From G965197555 sp965197555 (lineage in GTDB: Bacteria > Chloroflexota > Dehalococcoidia > Lucifugimonadales > UBA3495): a stretch of 64,000 nucleotides of DNA. Positions within the stretch are counted from its first letter, which is position 1. Each line of letters opens with the position of its first letter. The DNA is taken from positions 3,286,001 through 3,350,000 of the forward strand of contig OZ240213.1 in NCBI GenBank assembly GCA_965197555.1, read 5' to 3'. This document shows positions 62,728 to 64,000 of the stretch, piece by piece. Position numbers and translations under genes: made by a program. The notes below the pieces were generated by a model that saw nothing but the letters and a program-made list of their open reading frames with translations, was not told the origin of the DNA and searched no databases.

Positions 62728-64000
62728 CTCCGGCGCACCAGTTCAGGCAGGCCGCCCAGGGCCTCGTCCAGCTTGTTCACTTGACGGCCACCCGCTTGGG
62801 CTAACTCCGGCCGGCCGCCACCACCGCCGCCTAGTATCTTGGCCGTTTCCCGGGCCAAGTCACCCGCATTGACGCCTCGAGCCACCAAATCAGGGGTAAC
62901 CATCGCCACCAGAACAGCGCTGCCTTCGACCACCGCGGCAAGGACCACTGCCACGCTGGACAGCTTGGATTTCAGAAAATCACCCATCTCCCGCATGGCG
63001 TCGGGGCCGGCGGCCGAGGTGCGTCCCGCCACCACTTTGGCCCCATCCACGTCGACAACCCGGCCCAGCAACTGTTCAGCTTCCACTCTCAGGGTTGACC
63101 GCTCCAAAGACTCCAGTCGGCGCCTCAGCTCCTCATTATCTCTCATGAAGCTTTCCAGGCGGACTTCCAGATCGGCGATGGGCGTTTGAAGCTTACGGGA
63201 CAAGCGGTCCAGCTGGTCAGCGTGATCTTGAAACAGCGCTCCGGCACCCTGACCGGTTACTGCTTCTATGCGCCGCATCCCTCCCCCAATGCTGGCCTCG
63301 CCCAGCACGAAAAGAGTGCCCACCTGGCCCGTGGCTGTTACATGGGTGCCGCCGCATACTTCCAGACTGAAAGTCTCGCCGTCAGCGGGGTCGAAGGGCC
63401 TGTCCTGAGAGGAGTCGAAGGGCCCTCCGTTGGACATGGATACTACCCGCACCACGTCACCGTACCGGTCGCCGAAGAAGGCAAGGGCACCCCCACGCAC
63501 CGCTTCGCTATAAGTAGTCTCCCGGGAATGCACCTTCAGGTTGTCGCGTATTCTTTCATTGGCCAGGCTTTGCACCGAGCGTATCTCGGCGGGGGACAGG
63601 GGACTAACGTGACTGAAGTCGAAGCGCAACCTCTCAGGAGCCACCAGAGACCCGGCCTGCCGCACGTGGGGCCCCAGCACCGATCTCAGGGACGCGTGCA
63701 GCAGGTGAGTGCCGCTGTGATTCCGTGCCGCATCCAGACGCCTTGACGGGTCTACCCAGGCGGTGACAGGGTCTCCCAGCGTTATATCTCCTTGATCGAC
63801 CACGCCCCGGTGGACGACTAGCCCGGCGATGGGGCTCTGGGTATCCGAAACTTTGACGACACCATTAGGACCGGAAATCGTGCCCGAGTCGCCGACCTGT
63901 CCGCCTCCTTCAGCGTAAAACGGAGTTTCATTCAGCACTATTTCTACCTGTTGACCCTGGACAGCATGCCCTGCCTGCTCCCCTACCCCTGAGCTTGTCG
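62718..64000 (-). CDS. alaS: alanyl-tRNA synthetase, C-terminal part
   Basis: The frame is open to the right edge, so about 427 C-terminal residues are present and the aminoacylation domain is outside. Editing domain: TPFYAEGGGQVGDSG, the HSGTHLLHASL zinc-binding His pair and CGGTHV; then a coiled coil (FMRDNEELRRRLESLERS) and C-Ala (ILGGGGGGRPELAQAGG). Just before CGGTH there is an extra stretch of about 20 residues (NGGPFDSSQDRPFDPADGET), encoded by a dispersed repeat, that usual AlaRS lacks. Its last codons also come from a second copy of that repeat. Confidence 0.93.
   Translation of the reverse strand, partial: TSSGVGEQAGHAVQGQQVEIVLNETPFYAEGGGQVGDSGTISGPNGVVKVSDTQSPIAGLVVHRGVVDQGDITLGDPVTAWVDPSRRLDAARNHSGTHLLHASLRSVLGPHVRQAGSLVAPERLRFDFSHVSPLSPAEIRSVQSLANERIRDNLKVHSRETTYSEAVRGGALAFFGDRYGDVVRVVSMSNGGPFDSSQDRPFDPADGETFSLEVCGGTHVTATGQVGTLFVLGEASIGGGMRRIEAVTGQGAGALFQDHADQLDRLSRKLQTPIADLEVRLESFMRDNEELRRRLESLERSTLRVEAEQLLGRVVDVDGAKVVAGRTSAAGPDAMREMGDFLKSKLSSVAVVLAAVVEGSAVLVAMVTPDLVARGVNAGDLARETAKILGGGGGGRPELAQAGGRQVNKLDEALGGLPELVRRSLS
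63390..63424 (+). repeat. dispersed repeat copy B inside alaS
   Basis: GTCGAAGGGCC occurs at 63390 and 63414, 24 bases (eight codons) apart, around TGTCCTGAGAGGA. The core 63399-63424 matches copy A. The insertion keeps the alaS frame. Confidence 0.75.
63987..64000 (+). repeat. possible related repeat at the window edge
   Basis: CCCTGAGCTTGTCG resembles the other common variant of this repeat family (CCTGAGC...GTCG), cut by the window edge. Confidence 0.4.

Noticed and set aside
1..64000. CRISPR array
   Set aside because: No series of regularly spaced direct repeats with unique spacers was seen; the 18-bp tandem at 17417 has no spacers.

Overview
The window looks like a chromosome segment of a Chloroflexota bacterium, most like the Dehalococcoidia / SAR202 branch. 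The evidence is indirect: two luciferase-like flavin monooxygenases, an enolase-superfamily enzyme, a CaiB/BaiF CoA-transferase, RraA-like and beta-lactamase-like accessory enzymes beside an ordinary bacterial core, frequent GTG/TTG starts, and an HspR-type (not HrcA/CIRCE) dnaK operon. No rRNA, CRISPR array or complete insertion sequence is visible. One tRNA, tRNA-Gln(UUG), lies at 61.2 kb.

Layout. 0-6.6 kb: catabolic and transport genes (alpha/beta hydrolase end, RraA-like gene broken by an amber codon, enolase-superfamily enzyme, aldo/keto reductase, MFS transporter, flavin monooxygenase). 6.7-11.5 kb: accessory stretch with a terminase-small-subunit-like HTH protein, a frameshifted HEPN-like gene, an unknown 159-residue protein and a RecB-like/RNase H-like double nuclease. 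11.5-16.9 kb: serine hydrolase, GlcG/HbpS-like protein, Nudix hydrolase, SelD read through an in-frame UGA (Sec17) with a SECIS-like hairpin, a molybdopterin oxidoreductase and a zinc ribbon. 16.9-20.4 kb: hspR-grpE-dnaK. 20.7-29.4 kb: HDAC-like deacetylase with a Mut7-C nuclease, a coiled-coil protein, two lipoproteins (one a triple SIMPL-like repeat), an enoyl-CoA hydratase and a PAC2 protein. 29.6-35.1 kb: trpS, inositol monophosphatase, FAD monooxygenase, TauE/SafE permease, CaiB. 35.6-38.7 kb: COG1964 radical SAM enzyme related to the MJ0619/tetraether synthase group, then a methyltransferase and a PlsY homologue. 38.7-49.4 kb: TPR protein, glutaredoxin-like protein, recA-recX, second plsY, PHP phosphoesterase, ymdB, rny, dnaJ, prmA. 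49.5-54.4 kb: kinase-like/PP2C pair, then inositol-phosphate synthase, a PimA-like glycosyltransferase and a CDP-alcohol phosphatidyltransferase. 54.5-64 kb: disulfide oxidoreductase, ribH, second flavin monooxygenase, MoxR-DUF58-DUF4129, sugar nucleotidyltransferase, tRNA, nitrilase, ruvX and the C-terminal part of alaS.

Most interesting theme: lipids. The window has a radical SAM enzyme of the lipid-crosslinking group followed by a methyltransferase and PlsY, a second PlsY, and a complete-looking inositol-phospholipid mannoside set. Together these suggest an unusual membrane lipid pathway. Other notable points are the selenoprotein SelD with its operator-like promoter dyad, two broken genes, an 18-bp tandem repeat at the hspR stop codon, several strong hairpins without U-tracts after genes, and a dispersed repeat that has entered alaS in frame and abuts the ruvX start.
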